A stretch of DNA of 64,000 bases from Streptomyces griseorubiginosus (GCF_001514195.1 NZ_KQ948745.1:244898-308897), one strand, 5' to 3'. Positions 8,999-17,142 are shown, counted from the stretch's first letter. Notes: generated by a model not told the origin, from the sequence alone. Program-made: numbers and translations.

Positions 8999-9120
8999 CG
9001 AAACATTCGAAAGATTCGAAGACATCAGATCGATCATTCAAACCGGCTGGTCCCGACCGTGATCAAATATTGCCAGCTCAAAGGCAGCCGAATCATTCGA
9101 AACATCTGCCGAAACTGTTG
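8999..9120. promoter_or_regulatory. Cluster of CGAAAC-type repeats before the xylanase gene
   Basis: Five 11-mers related to CGAAACTTTCG occur: CGAAACATTCG (8999-9009), CGAAAGATTCG (9008-9018), CGAATCATTCG (9089-9099), CGAAACATCTG (9098-9108) and CGAAACTGTTG (9110-9120). Inverted repeats of this kind are known from Streptomyces xylanase promoters as sites of substrate-dependent repression. The copies form two overlapping clusters about 80 bp apart, spanning the likely promoter. Confidence 0.7.
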
Positions 9121-9153
9121 ACGCTTGACAGGGGCAGACCAAAACTGTGGAGC

Positions 9154-9831
9154 ATGAACCCCACACCCGCACACCCCACGTCCCCCACCCGTCGCACCTT
9201 CTGCGGCCTCCTCCTCGCCACCGGTGCCACCCTCGCGCTGCCCGGTACCGCCGAGGCCGCCACGGTCATCACCACCAACCAGACCGGGACCAACAACGGG
9301 TACTACTACTCGTTCTGGACGGACGCCCAGGGCACGGTCTCGATGACCCTCAACTCCGGCGGCAACTACAGCACTTCCTGGCGCAACACCGGCAACTTCG
9401 TGGCCGGCAAGGGCTGGAGCAACGGCTCGCGCAGGACCGTGAACTACTCCGGCAGCTTCAACCCGTCCGGCAACGCCTACCTGGCCCTCTACGGCTGGAC
9501 CTCGAACCCGCTCGTGGAGTACTACATCGTCGACAACTGGGGCACCTACCGGCCCACCGGCGCGTACAAGGGCACGGTCAGCAGCGACGGCGGAACGTAC
9601 GACATCTACCAGACCACCCGCTACAACGCCCCGTCCGTGGAGGGCAACAAGACCTTCAACCAGTACTGGAGCGTGCGGCAGTCGAAGCGCACCGGCGGCT
9701 CCATCACCACCGGCAACCACTTCGACGCCTGGGGCCGGGCCGGCATGCCCATGGGCAGCTTCAAGTACTACATGATCCTCGCCACGGAGGGTTACCAGAG
9801 CAGCGGCAGCTCCAACATCACGGTGGCCTGA
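9154..9831 (+). CDS. Endo-1,4-beta-xylanase, glycoside hydrolase family 11, Tat-exported
   Basis: The 225-residue precursor has a twin-arginine leader (TRRTFCGLLLATGA...AEA, about residues 1-36) and a single GH11 jelly-roll domain. The nucleophile is Glu122 in LVEYYIVD and the acid/base is Glu212 in ATEGYQSSG. No carbohydrate-binding module is present, which makes it resemble Streptomyces lividans XlnC, a Tat substrate. It cleaves internal bonds of xylan outside the cell. The ATG at 9154 follows GGAG at very short spacing. The stop overlaps the next start (TGATG), so it is translationally coupled to the deacetylase. Confidence 0.95.
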   Translation: MNPTPAHPTSPTRRTFCGLLLATGATLALPGTAEAATVITTNQTGTNNGYYYSFWTDAQGTVSMTLNSGGNYSTSWRNTGNFVAGKGWSNGSRRTVNYSGSFNPSGNAYLALYGWTSNPLVEYYIVDNWGTYRPTGAYKGTVSSDGGTYDIYQTTRYNAPSVEGNKTFNQYWSVRQSKRTGGSITTGNHFDAWGRAGMPMGSFKYYMILATEGYQSSGSSNITVA

Positions 9832-10508
9832 TGAGGGCCCGGGCGCACCTCCCGTTACTGGCCGCCGCCGCACTGGCCGCCGCCGGCACGCTCGCCGTCC
9901 CCGCCTCCGCGGCTCCCCCACAGGCCGCCGCCTGCTCCGGATACGTCGGGCTCACCTTCGACGACGGGCCGGGCAGCAGCACCACCACCCTGCTCAACTC
10001 GCTCAGGCAGTACGGCCTCAGGGCCACCATGTTCAACACGGGCCAGAACGCCGCCGCCAACCCGGCGCTCGTCAGGGCCCAGGTCAGCGCCGGGATGTGG
10101 GTCGGCAACCACAGCTACACGCACCCGCATCTGACCCAGCAGAGCCAGGCCGCCGTCGACTCGGAGATCTCCCGCACCCAGCAGGCGATCGCCAACGCCG
10201 GGGGCGGTACGCCGAAGCTGTTCCGGCCGCCGTACGGCGAGACCAACGCGACGGTCAGGGCCGTGGAGGCCAAGTACGGTCTGACCGAGGTCATCTGGCA
10301 GGTCGACTCGCAGGACTGGAACAACGCCAGTACCGACGCGATCGTCGCAGCGGTCGGGCGGCTCACCAACGGGCAGGTCATCCTCATGCACGACTGGCCC
10401 GCCAACACCCGCGCGGCGATCCCGCGCATCGCCCAGACGCTGGCCGCCAAGGGGCTGTGCTCCGGCATGATCTCGCCCCAGACCGGCCGCGCGGTGGCGC
10501 CGGGCTGA
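9831..10508 (+). CDS. Secreted polysaccharide deacetylase / acetyl xylan esterase (CE4)
   Basis: The 225-residue protein has a Sec-type signal peptide (about 1-28) and a NodB/CE4 domain: TFDDGP with Asp44-Asp45, the metal motif H94-S-Y-T-H98, RPPYGETN, and late LMHDW. It is directly coupled to the xylanase, as axeA is to a xylanase gene in S. lividans, so removal of acetyl groups from xylan is the likely role; chitin or peptidoglycan deacetylation is the alternative. There is no binding module. Codon 9 is TTA (9855-9857), the rare leucine codon read by the bldA tRNA, so translation may be restricted to late growth. Confidence 0.92.
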   Translation: MRARAHLPLLAAAALAAAGTLAVPASAAPPQAAACSGYVGLTFDDGPGSSTTTLLNSLRQYGLRATMFNTGQNAAANPALVRAQVSAGMWVGNHSYTHPHLTQQSQAAVDSEISRTQQAIANAGGGTPKLFRPPYGETNATVRAVEAKYGLTEVIWQVDSQDWNNASTDAIVAAVGRLTNGQVILMHDWPANTRAAIPRIAQTLAAKGLCSGMISPQTGRAVAPG

Positions 10509-10782
10509 CCCACGGCCCCGGCCCTCCCGGCACGACACGGCACGGCACAGCACGGCACGGCGCGGCGGTCGTATCCGCTTCCCCCTTGGACCGCCGCGCC
10601 GCACGGGGACTCCCAACCGCCCCGGCACGACTCCCTTCGGCTGTCAATGTCGCGATTTCGCCACAGTGGCAGGACATCGGCGCCATCATGAGCCGCATGC
10701 GAGACGATCGCACTTCACCAACTCGCACCCGCCGCAGCCTGCTTGACGTGTCGTCATACGCCTCACGGAGGGAACCGCAGCC

Positions 10783-11703
10783 ATGGCCACTCCCCTGTCC
10801 GCCGCGAAGATGCTCGCCGCGCTGAAGGCCGAAGGCCTCACCGTGCACGAGCACGCCGGCTGGAAGACCCACAACCGCGACGACGAGTCCGGGAAGTCGT
10901 TCGGGCCCGTCATCGGGGTGCTGATCCACCACACCGGCGGGCACAACGACAAGGAGCTCTGCTACCAGGGCAGATCCGATCTGCCCGGACCGCTGTGCCA
11001 CGCCTGGCTCGGCAGGACCGCGGGACTGTGGATGATCGGCAACGGCCGTACCAACCACGCCGGTTACGCCGACATCGATGTCCTGAACGCGCTCCGCGAG
11101 GAGAAGCCGCTCCCCCACGACGACTCCGCGAAGGCCGACGGCAACGACTGTCTGTACGGCCTGGAGATCGAGAACCTCGGCAACGGCAAGGACGCCTACC
11201 CCAAGGCGCAGTACCGGCAGGCCGTGCTGTGGGCGGCGGCGATCTGCCGGGCGCACGGCTGGAGCGAGAGGTCCGTCGCCGGGCACAAGGAGTGCCAGCC
11301 GGGCAAGATCGACCCGAGCTTCGACATGGACGACTTCCGGGCCGACGTGAAGAAGCAGCTGGCGGCCGGCGCCGGGAAGCCGCAGCCGACGAAGCCCGCC
11401 CCGGGCAAGCCCCGCGTGGACCTGTCCCGGCTGGTGACGGCCGCGAGGACCGACCCCGGGGCCAAGCAGGGCCACATCAGCTACATGGCCGGCACCAACC
11501 TCACCGAGGCCGCCCTCGTCGAACTCGGCTACCTCTCCAAGTCCTACGCCGGGGACGGCTCCTTCGGCTCCACGACCGTCGCCGCCTACGCCAAGTGGCA
11601 GAAGCACCTGGGCTACACGGGCGCCGACGCCAACGGCATCCCCGGCAAGATCTCGCTGTCCCGGCTGGGCGAGAAGACGGGGCTGTTCACGGTCGTGGCC
11701 TGA
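10783..11703 (+). CDS. N-acetylmuramoyl-L-alanine amidase with C-terminal peptidoglycan-binding-like domain
   Basis: The 306-residue product shows the amidase_2/PGRP fold: zinc ligand region LIHHTGG (His49-His50), NGRTNHAGYAD, GLEIENLG and GHKECQPGKIDP. These resemble endolysins of actinobacteriophages. Residues about 205-225 are a Pro/Lys linker, and about 235-300 form a small domain ending in a peptidoglycan-binding-like stretch (STTVAAYAKWQKHLGYTG...GIPG). No signal peptide is visible, so it is either phage-derived, released by lysis, or exported by an unusual route. No other phage genes are nearby. GGAGGG precedes the ATG. Confidence 0.88.
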   Translation: MATPLSAAKMLAALKAEGLTVHEHAGWKTHNRDDESGKSFGPVIGVLIHHTGGHNDKELCYQGRSDLPGPLCHAWLGRTAGLWMIGNGRTNHAGYADIDVLNALREEKPLPHDDSAKADGNDCLYGLEIENLGNGKDAYPKAQYRQAVLWAAAICRAHGWSERSVAGHKECQPGKIDPSFDMDDFRADVKKQLAAGAGKPQPTKPAPGKPRVDLSRLVTAARTDPGAKQGHISYMAGTNLTEAALVELGYLSKSYAGDGSFGSTTVAAYAKWQKHLGYTGADANGIPGKISLSRLGEKTGLFTVVA

Positions 11704-11817
11704 GCGGTACCGGGTCGGTTCGAGTTGCGGGCCGGCCCGGTCCCTGCGGTACTGGCTGTATCTCCCGAACCGTCGCGGACTCCTGTCCACAGGGGCTGCG
11801 GGGAGAGGAGGCACGGC

Positions 11818-13230
11818 ATGGCCAGACATCTGGTGGTCTGCTGCGACGGGACCTGGAATCGCGCCGACCAGTCGTACAAGACCAATGTGGCCAAGGTGGC
11901 CTTGGCGGTACGGCAACACACCGCCGACGGCACGGAACAGCGGGTGTACTACCACAGCGGGGTCGGCGCCCAGCGGCCCGAACGGCTGAGGGGCGGGGCC
12001 TTCGGTTGGGGCCTGTCGAAGAACGTGCTCGACGCCTACCACTTCCTCGTCCAGACCTACGAACCCGGCGACCGCCTCTACCTGTTCGGCTTCAGCCGGG
12101 GCGCGTTCACCGCGCGCAGCCTGGCCGGGCTCGTGCGCAACTGCGGCATCCTGCGCCGGGAGCAGGCCGACCGGACCGCCGAGGCGTGGGCGCTGTACCG
12201 CAGCCGCACCAAGCAGCCCACCAGCGTGGCGGCCACCCTCTTCCGCCAGGCCTACGCCCACGAGACGGAGATCCGCTTCATCGGCGTCTGGGACACGGTC
12301 GGTTCCCTCGGCATCCCGGTCCCGGCCCCCTGGTTCCTGCGCCCGCTGGTGGACCGCTTCAACAAGCGCTGGGCCTTCCACGACACCACCCTCAGCAGCT
12401 GGGTCAACGGCGCCTTCCACGCGCTGGCCGTGGACGAACAGCGCTCCGCGTTTCCCCCGACGCTCTGGCACCAGCAGAAGAGCGCCGCCGAGCAGGGCCA
12501 GGAGCTGCGGCAGGTCTGGTTCGCCGGGGTGCACACCGATGTCGGAGGCGGCGAGAAGGATTCGAGTCTGTCCGACCTCCCGCTGCTGTGGATGGTCAGG
12601 CATGCCTCCCGGTACGACCTGGAGTTCGACCCGGTGGTCCTCAGCGAGAAGACGCCGGAGGAGCTGAAGTCGCCCACCGCCTATGACGTACGACCGTGTG
12701 CGCTGGGCGATCGGCACTACTCGCGCGTGAAGTTCTACAAGGTGTTCCGGGTCGTGAACCGGCCCATAGGGCAGGCGGTGGAACCGCCGGAGCTGAAGGA
12801 GCCGGGGGCGCCCGACGTCGATGTCCTCGACGGGTGCGAGGCCTTGTCCGACTCCGTCGTCCAGCGGTACGGGACCACCGACAAGCCCTCCAAGCGCGAG
12901 TACCGCCCTCCGAAGCTCGACGAGTACTTCAGGATCTACGGGGACGGCCGGTGCATCGAGCACGCACCGCTCCGGGTGGACGACCCCGGCCCGTACCGTG
13001 TCCCCATGACGACCGAGGAACCCTGCCCCGTCTGCGACAGGCCGTTGACGTACGGCGGCATGCTCCTGGTCCACCGCGAGGACGACGACACACGCGCCTG
13101 CCGCACGCTGTGGAGCTGCGCCGGGCGGCACCACTGGTGGCGGTGGGCCGACCGCCCAGGAAAGCCCCTGGAGCCGTGCCCTTACCCGACGCTGTTCCGG
13201 CACGTGCCCCAGGGCGTGGTCCAGGACTGA
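11818..13230 (+). CDS. DUF2235 alpha/beta-hydrolase-like protein with C-terminal Cys-rich tail
   Basis: The 470-residue protein starts RHLVVCCDGTWN and carries the nucleophile elbow GFSRGAF (Ser93), the DUF2235 signature shared with Tle1-type phospholipase effectors of type VI secretion. Other motifs are FIGVWDTVGSLG and GVHTDVGGG (catalytic Asp/His region). The last 60 residues contain CPVC and further Cys/His residues, which could form a zinc ribbon not usual for the family. The ATG at 11818 follows GGAGAGGAGG. Streptomyces lacks type VI secretion, so the role is probably an intracellular lipase or esterase; the substrate is unknown. Confidence 0.82.
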   Translation: MARHLVVCCDGTWNRADQSYKTNVAKVALAVRQHTADGTEQRVYYHSGVGAQRPERLRGGAFGWGLSKNVLDAYHFLVQTYEPGDRLYLFGFSRGAFTARSLAGLVRNCGILRREQADRTAEAWALYRSRTKQPTSVAATLFRQAYAHETEIRFIGVWDTVGSLGIPVPAPWFLRPLVDRFNKRWAFHDTTLSSWVNGAFHALAVDEQRSAFPPTLWHQQKSAAEQGQELRQVWFAGVHTDVGGGEKDSSLSDLPLLWMVRHASRYDLEFDPVVLSEKTPEELKSPTAYDVRPCALGDRHYSRVKFYKVFRVVNRPIGQAVEPPELKEPGAPDVDVLDGCEALSDSVVQRYGTTDKPSKREYRPPKLDEYFRIYGDGRCIEHAPLRVDDPGPYRVPMTTEEPCPVCDRPLTYGGMLLVHREDDDTRACRTLWSCAGRHHWWRWADRPGKPLEPCPYPTLFRHVPQGVVQD

Positions 13231-13233
13231 GGA

Positions 13234-13258
13234 ACCCGTACAGATTTCCTGTACGGGT
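13234..13258. terminator. Hairpin after the DUF2235 gene (terminator or operator)
   Basis: A perfect 10-bp stem, ACCCGTACAG / CTGTACGGGT, with a 5-base loop ATTTC begins 4 bases after the stop codon. There is no T tract. It also lies 44-68 bp before the DUF5753 regulator start and could be that regulator's operator. Confidence 0.6.
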
Positions 13259-13301
13259 GACAACGGGTGAACGTACGCCCCGAAATGGGGAGTTCACCGG
13301 C

Positions 13302-14135
13302 ATGAGCAACAAGAGCCTCAGTACGCGGCGCCGGAAGAACGCGACCGCCGTGAAGATGGTCGGGTCCCTCGTCGGCACCTTCCGGCGGGCGGCCGGTCTC
13401 ACCCAGCGGGCCCTCGCCGACGAGGTCGCCGTGGACGAGGAGACCATCGCCTCCGTCGAGCAGGGCCGGCGCACGCTGAAACCGGACCTCGCGGCCCAGC
13501 TCGACGAACTCCTCGACACAAAGGGGGCGTTGTCGGTCGCGCTGGAGAACATGCCGGAGATCGACCTGTTCCCGCGCTGGGCGGAGGAGTACATCGATCT
13601 GGAACGGGAGGCGCTGGCCCTGTCCTGGTACGACAACCAGGTCCTGCCGGGCCTCCTCCAGACTCCGGCGTACGCGCGGGCGGTGTTCCTGAACGACGTG
13701 CCCGCGCTGACGGAGGACGAGATCGAGCAGCGGGTGGCGGCGAGGATGGAGCGTCAGGAGGTCCTCCGGCGCGCGGAGCCGCCGACCGTCAGCTTCGTCG
13801 TCTCCGAGGTGACCGTGATGGACCGCCTCGGCGGCGACGCGGTCCACGCGGAGCAGCTGCGCCGCCTGCGGGAGTGGGCGGATCTGCCGGCTGTGACCCT
13901 CCAGATCATGCCGGTGGGCCGCGACTTCCACGCCGGGCTCGTGGGGCCCTTCACCGTCATCGAGACCGTCGACCACCAGCGCATCGTCTATACCGAAGCC
14001 CCCCGCCGGGGCTGGTTGATCGCCCACCCCGACGAGGTGTCCTTTCTGGAGCGGAGGTATGCGATGCTGCGGACGCAGGCTCTCAACGCTCACGAGACCA
14101 AGGGCCTGTTGGACCGTTTGCTAGGAGACGCATGA
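13302..14135 (+). CDS. XRE-family DUF5753 regulator (WhiJ-like), module 1
   Basis: The 277-residue protein has an N-terminal helix-turn-helix (about 22-75; TQRALADEVAVDEETIASVEQGR) and a DUF5753 domain (about 95-275; GLLQTPAYARAVF, RQEVLRR, LQIMPVG, SFLERRYAMLR). These proteins pair with small DUF397 proteins and regulate development or antibiotic output in streptomycetes. GGGGAG lies 9 bases before the ATG. Its TGA overlaps the ATG of the DUF397 gene (ATGA), so the two are translationally coupled. Confidence 0.9.
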   Translation: MSNKSLSTRRRKNATAVKMVGSLVGTFRRAAGLTQRALADEVAVDEETIASVEQGRRTLKPDLAAQLDELLDTKGALSVALENMPEIDLFPRWAEEYIDLEREALALSWYDNQVLPGLLQTPAYARAVFLNDVPALTEDEIEQRVAARMERQEVLRRAEPPTVSFVVSEVTVMDRLGGDAVHAEQLRRLREWADLPAVTLQIMPVGRDFHAGLVGPFTVIETVDHQRIVYTEAPRRGWLIAHPDEVSFLERRYAMLRTQALNAHETKGLLDRLLGDA

Positions 14136-14311
14136 GCACCCCGCTTCAGTGGTTCAAGTCCAGCTACAGCAGTGACCAGGGCGGTCAGTGTCTTGAGGTC
14201 GCCGCCTCACCCCGCACCGTCCACATCCGTGACTCCAAGGACGTCCACGGCCCCACGCTCGCCGTCACGCCCCGCACCTGGACGTCGTTCCTCGCGCTTG
14301 CCCAGCGCTGA
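14132..14311 (+). CDS. DUF397 small protein, partner of module 1
   Basis: The 59-residue protein follows the DUF397 pattern: WFKSSYSSDQGGQCLEVA, then HIRDSKD and a terminal WTSFLALA. It probably binds or modulates the DUF5753 regulator encoded just upstream, with which it shares the ATGA overlap. Its last 105 bases are also coding on the other strand for the MFS transporter. Confidence 0.88.
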   Translation: MSTPLQWFKSSYSSDQGGQCLEVAASPRTVHIRDSKDVHGPTLAVTPRTWTSFLALAQR

Positions 14312-15445
14312 GAGCGTCAGGGTCACCGCGATCGACGCGGTCGCCATGAGCGTCATCGCCGTGGCCGGGGACGTCAGTTGAGCCAGGGTGCCGGCCAGGA
14401 CCGCGCCGATGCCCTGGAGGGCCACCATGCCCGTGGTGTGCAACCCGAAGGCCTGACCGGCGAGTTCGTCGGGCGTGAGGGACATCAGGCGTTCCTGGAG
14501 GACCAACGAGGCGGCGAAGCCCAGCGCGGCCACGGTGACCGCCAGGACCGACAGCGCGAGACCGGGCCGTAGGAGGAAGAACAGGTACGGCACCGCCAGG
14601 AGCAGGCGCAGCGGGGTCGCGAGGCGGGGCCGCAGCGTGGGTGGCACCAGGCGGCCGACCGCCAGGTCACCGAGGAACATGCCCAGCGCCCCGAACGCGT
14701 ACATCGTGCCCGCGTCCGAGGGGGCGTAGGAGACGTAGAGCGACTCGCCGCCCACGACCAGGCCGTTGGGGACCCACAGGCCGAGGAACACCAGGCGGCG
14801 GGGGCGCGAGGACCACAGCAGGGCGTTGGTGGTCCAGGTCGCGGAGAGGGACGGGCGGCCGGTGGCGCGGGGTGGGCGGGCCGTCAGGCCGAGGCGGGTG
14901 ACGGCGGCGGACAGCAGGTAGCAGGCCGCGGTGAGGAGCAGACAGGCACGCGGGGACAGGAGGGCGAGGAGGGCGCCGCCCGTCGCGAAGCCGGTGATCT
15001 GGATCAGGCCCCAGAGCATGTTGAAGACCGAACGCCCCAGGACGTAACCGCCCTTGGGGAGGATCTCGTTCATCAGGCCGCCGCGCACTCCCCCGCCCAG
15101 GGAGGCGACGAGCCCCTGCGCGAGCAGGACGACGAAGACCGCCCGGATCGGCAGGCCGGGCAGCGCCAGTACGGCCGTACCCGCCGCGAAGGCGAGGGGG
15201 ATGACGGTCAGGATCGCGCGCGGCGGCAGCCGGTCGGCGCCCGAGAGCAGGAAGGCGGCGCCCAGCAACTGGGCGAGCTGCGGCCCGAACATGCTCACCG
15301 CGGACAGTAACGGGGAGCCGGTGGCCCGGTAGACGAGCGTGCCGAGGGCCAGGCCGCCGATGGTCTGGGCCGCCGCGTAGGCGGCGAAGGAGAGCAGGAA
15401 GGGGGCGTACTCCGGGGTGCGGAAGAGCTCGCGGTAGCTGCGCAT
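14207..15445 (-). CDS. MFS transporter
   Basis: The 412-residue protein has about 10-12 hydrophobic segments starting at FRTPEYAPFLLSFAAYAAAQ and ends in a charged tail (about 385-412). It resembles major facilitator drug or metabolite exporters of actinomycetes; the substrate is unknown. The gene is divergent from an ArsR-like regulator (15518), 72 bp away, which probably controls it. One leucine codon is TTA (15310-15308, in GSPLLSAVSM), so expression may need the bldA tRNA. The 3' end overlaps the convergent DUF397 gene by 105 bp; the conserved MFS part ends earlier. Confidence 0.87.
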   Translation of the reverse strand: MRSYRELFRTPEYAPFLLSFAAYAAAQTIGGLALGTLVYRATGSPLLSAVSMFGPQLAQLLGAAFLLSGADRLPPRAILTVIPLAFAAGTAVLALPGLPIRAVFVVLLAQGLVASLGGGVRGGLMNEILPKGGYVLGRSVFNMLWGLIQITGFATGGALLALLSPRACLLLTAACYLLSAAVTRLGLTARPPRATGRPSLSATWTTNALLWSSRPRRLVFLGLWVPNGLVVGGESLYVSYAPSDAGTMYAFGALGMFLGDLAVGRLVPPTLRPRLATPLRLLLAVPYLFFLLRPGLALSVLAVTVAALGFAASLVLQERLMSLTPDELAGQAFGLHTTGMVALQGIGAVLAGTLAQLTSPATAMTLMATASIAVTLTLSALGKREERRPGAGRDGERGAVDVLGVTDVDGAG

Positions 15446-15517
15446 GGGCAGGAGTGTCGTCGGGGGTCGGCGGGTGACGGTTAGTCTTTCGCGCGTCCGC
15501 GAAACGACGGGGGGTCC

Positions 15518-16576
15518 ATGGGCTGGTGGCAGGTCGACGGGGACACCCTGGTCCGCAGCCGGTTCGTGGTCTGCCCGTTCACCGAGACCTTCGCGGCCCT
15601 GCGGCTGCTGCACACCGGCACCGGCGCGCACCCGGGCGAGGAGGCCTGGCTCGGCGCCCATCTGCCCGCCTACCGGGCCCGGCTCGCGGCCGACCCGGTG
15701 ACCGCGCTGCTGGTGCGCTCGGCGATGGGCACGTCCTGGATCGCCGACTTCCTGGCGCCCCTGCCGCGCGAGGGGACGCCCCTGGAGGACACCCTGGCCC
15801 GCATCCGGGCGACCGACCCCGCCGCGGCCCGCGCCGACGTGCGGGTCTCGCTGCGCGGCCCGCTCCCGGCCGCCCTGGAGCGCGACGACCTCCCCCAGCG
15901 GGCGGCGGCCCTCCTCGCCCACGTCTGGGCGGCGACCGTACGGCCGTACTGGCACCGTCGGCGGCGGATCCTGGAGGCGGACGTGGTCGCCCGGACCGCG
16001 CAGGTGAGCCGGGGCGGCTGGGCGGCGGTGATCGACTCGCTGCTCCCGGGGCAGACCCGCTGGCTCGGCGACAACCGGCTCCAGGTGAACCGGCACGAGC
16101 GGCCGCCCCGCGACATCCGGGGCGCCGAACTCGTCTTCGTGCCGGTCACGGTGGGGCGCGGCTGGGCGACGTGGGAGGAGCCGGGGCGGTACGCCCTGGT
16201 CTACGGCTGCACGGGCGCCCTCGCCGACCCGGGGGCCCGGAGCGTGCCCGCGAGTCTCGGCACGCTGCTCGGCGCCGGGCGGGCCCGGGTGCTGGTGCTC
16301 CTGGACTCCCCGCTCAGCACCAGCCAGCTCGTCGCGGTGACCGGGCAGGCGCTGGGGTCGGTGGGGCGGCATCTGCGGGTGCTGCTGGACGCGGGCCTTG
16401 TGGAGCGGCGGCGGTCGGGGCGGTCGGTGCTGTACGCGCGGACGGCGGCGGGGGAGGTGCTGGTGACGGCGTCCGGGGCCGGGACGGGTGAGCGGGAGCC
16501 CGGGGGCGGTACCGGTGAGCGGGAGCCGGGGGCCGGTACCGGTGAGCGGGAGGAGCCGGGGCCGGGGATTCACTGA
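15518..16576 (+). CDS. ArsR-like winged-helix protein (DUF5937 type)
   Basis: The 352-residue protein has an N-terminal domain of unknown function (about 1-255, including a typical FVVCPFTETFAAL opening) and a C-terminal winged helix (about 262-320; LSTSQLVAVTGQALGSVGRHLRVLLDAGLVERRRSGRSVLY). The last 30 residues repeat the unit GTGEREPG three times, an unusual low-complexity tail encoded by a 27-33 bp DNA repeat. It is transcribed divergently from the MFS gene and is its probable regulator. The gpx start lies 20 bp after its stop. Confidence 0.85.
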   Translation: MGWWQVDGDTLVRSRFVVCPFTETFAALRLLHTGTGAHPGEEAWLGAHLPAYRARLAADPVTALLVRSAMGTSWIADFLAPLPREGTPLEDTLARIRATDPAAARADVRVSLRGPLPAALERDDLPQRAAALLAHVWAATVRPYWHRRRRILEADVVARTAQVSRGGWAAVIDSLLPGQTRWLGDNRLQVNRHERPPRDIRGAELVFVPVTVGRGWATWEEPGRYALVYGCTGALADPGARSVPASLGTLLGAGRARVLVLLDSPLSTSQLVAVTGQALGSVGRHLRVLLDAGLVERRRSGRSVLYARTAAGEVLVTASGAGTGEREPGGGTGEREPGAGTGEREEPGPGIH

Positions 16577-16596
16577 GCGGAGTTAGCATCCGCTCA
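16574..16596. promoter_or_regulatory. Palindrome overlapping the gpx start codon
   Basis: The inverted repeat TGAGCGGA-N7-TCCGCTCA is perfect over 8 bp arms. It starts in the stop codon of the ArsR-like gene and ends in the first base of the gpx ATG. TAGCAT at 16584-16589 inside the spacer could be a -10 box, giving a leaderless gpx message with the operator over the promoter. The function is inferred. Confidence 0.45.
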
Positions 16597-17093
16597 TGAC
16601 TACTTCTTCCTCCCCCCTGGACGTCGAGATCGGTGCTCTCACGGGTGGTGCGGCCGACCTCGGCCAGTACGCCGGCAAGGCCGTCCTCGTCGTGAACGTG
16701 GCGTCCAAGTGCGGGCTGACCCCGCAGTACAACGGGCTCGAGAAGCTCCAGGAGCGGTACGCGGAGCGGGGCTTCACCGTGCTCGGCGTGCCGTGCAACC
16801 AGTTCCTCGGGCAGGAGCCCGGCAGCGCCGAGGAGATCGCGGAGTTCTGCTCGGCGACGTACGGCGTGACCTTCCCGCTGACCGAGAAGGTCGAGGTGAA
16901 CGGGGAGGGGCGGCACGCGCTGTACGAGCGGCTGGTGGACTTCGCCGACGCGGAGGGTCACACCGGGGACATCCGCTGGAACTTCGAGAAGTTCCTGATC
17001 GGGCGGGACGGGGCGGTCGTGGCCCGCTTCTCCCCGCAGACCGAGCCGGAGTCGGACGAGGTCGTGGCTGCGGTGGAGCGTGCGCTGGCGTAG
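16596..17093 (+). CDS. Glutathione peroxidase family peroxidase
   Basis: The 165-residue protein shows the Gpx triad regions: VASKCGLTPQYNGLE with the peroxidatic Cys39, GVPCNQFLGQEPGS with Gln, and DIRWNFEKFLIGRDG with Trp-Asn. Cys replaces selenocysteine. Bacterial members of this type generally use thioredoxin rather than glutathione, which fits an actinomycete using mycothiol. It removes organic or hydrogen peroxides in the cytoplasm. No ribosome site is seen before the ATG, which agrees with a leaderless message. Confidence 0.95.
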   Translation: MTTSSSPLDVEIGALTGGAADLGQYAGKAVLVVNVASKCGLTPQYNGLEKLQERYAERGFTVLGVPCNQFLGQEPGSAEEIAEFCSATYGVTFPLTEKVEVNGEGRHALYERLVDFADAEGHTGDIRWNFEKFLIGRDGAVVARFSPQTEPESDEVVAAVERALA

Positions 17094-17097
17094 TAGG

Positions 17098-17142
17098 CCG
17101 GCTGCGGGTGCGTCGTAGCTGGTCGCGCAGTTCCCCGCGGCC
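17098..17142 (-). repeat. Streptomyces interspersed repeat, copy A
   Basis: Just after the gpx stop, the minus strand reads GCGGGGAACTGCGCGACCAG followed by a diverged arm and CGCACCCGCAGCC. The same core occurs at 24281, at 46007 and three times inside the carboxypeptidase gene at 20391-20640. This copy lacks the GGGGC...GCCCC outer arms. Confidence 0.8.

Larger units (their letters stand above)
8838..9153. other. Intergenic regulatory region between helR and the xylanase gene
   Basis: This 316-bp stretch carries no convincing gene. It is divergent: helR reads left and the xylanase reads right. Locally it is much more A+T rich than the surroundings. The left part holds the rifamycin-associated palindrome (8887-8908) and the right part the CGAAAC-type repeat cluster (8999-9120). 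Confidence 0.8.

Noticed and set aside
10525..10566. Short CACGG repeats after the deacetylase gene
   Set aside because: A simple-sequence run without dyad symmetry or conserved position; no function can be argued.
10384..13263. A 959-codon minus-strand frame opposite the amidase and DUF2235 genes
   Set aside because: It is a shadow across three transcription units on the other strand.
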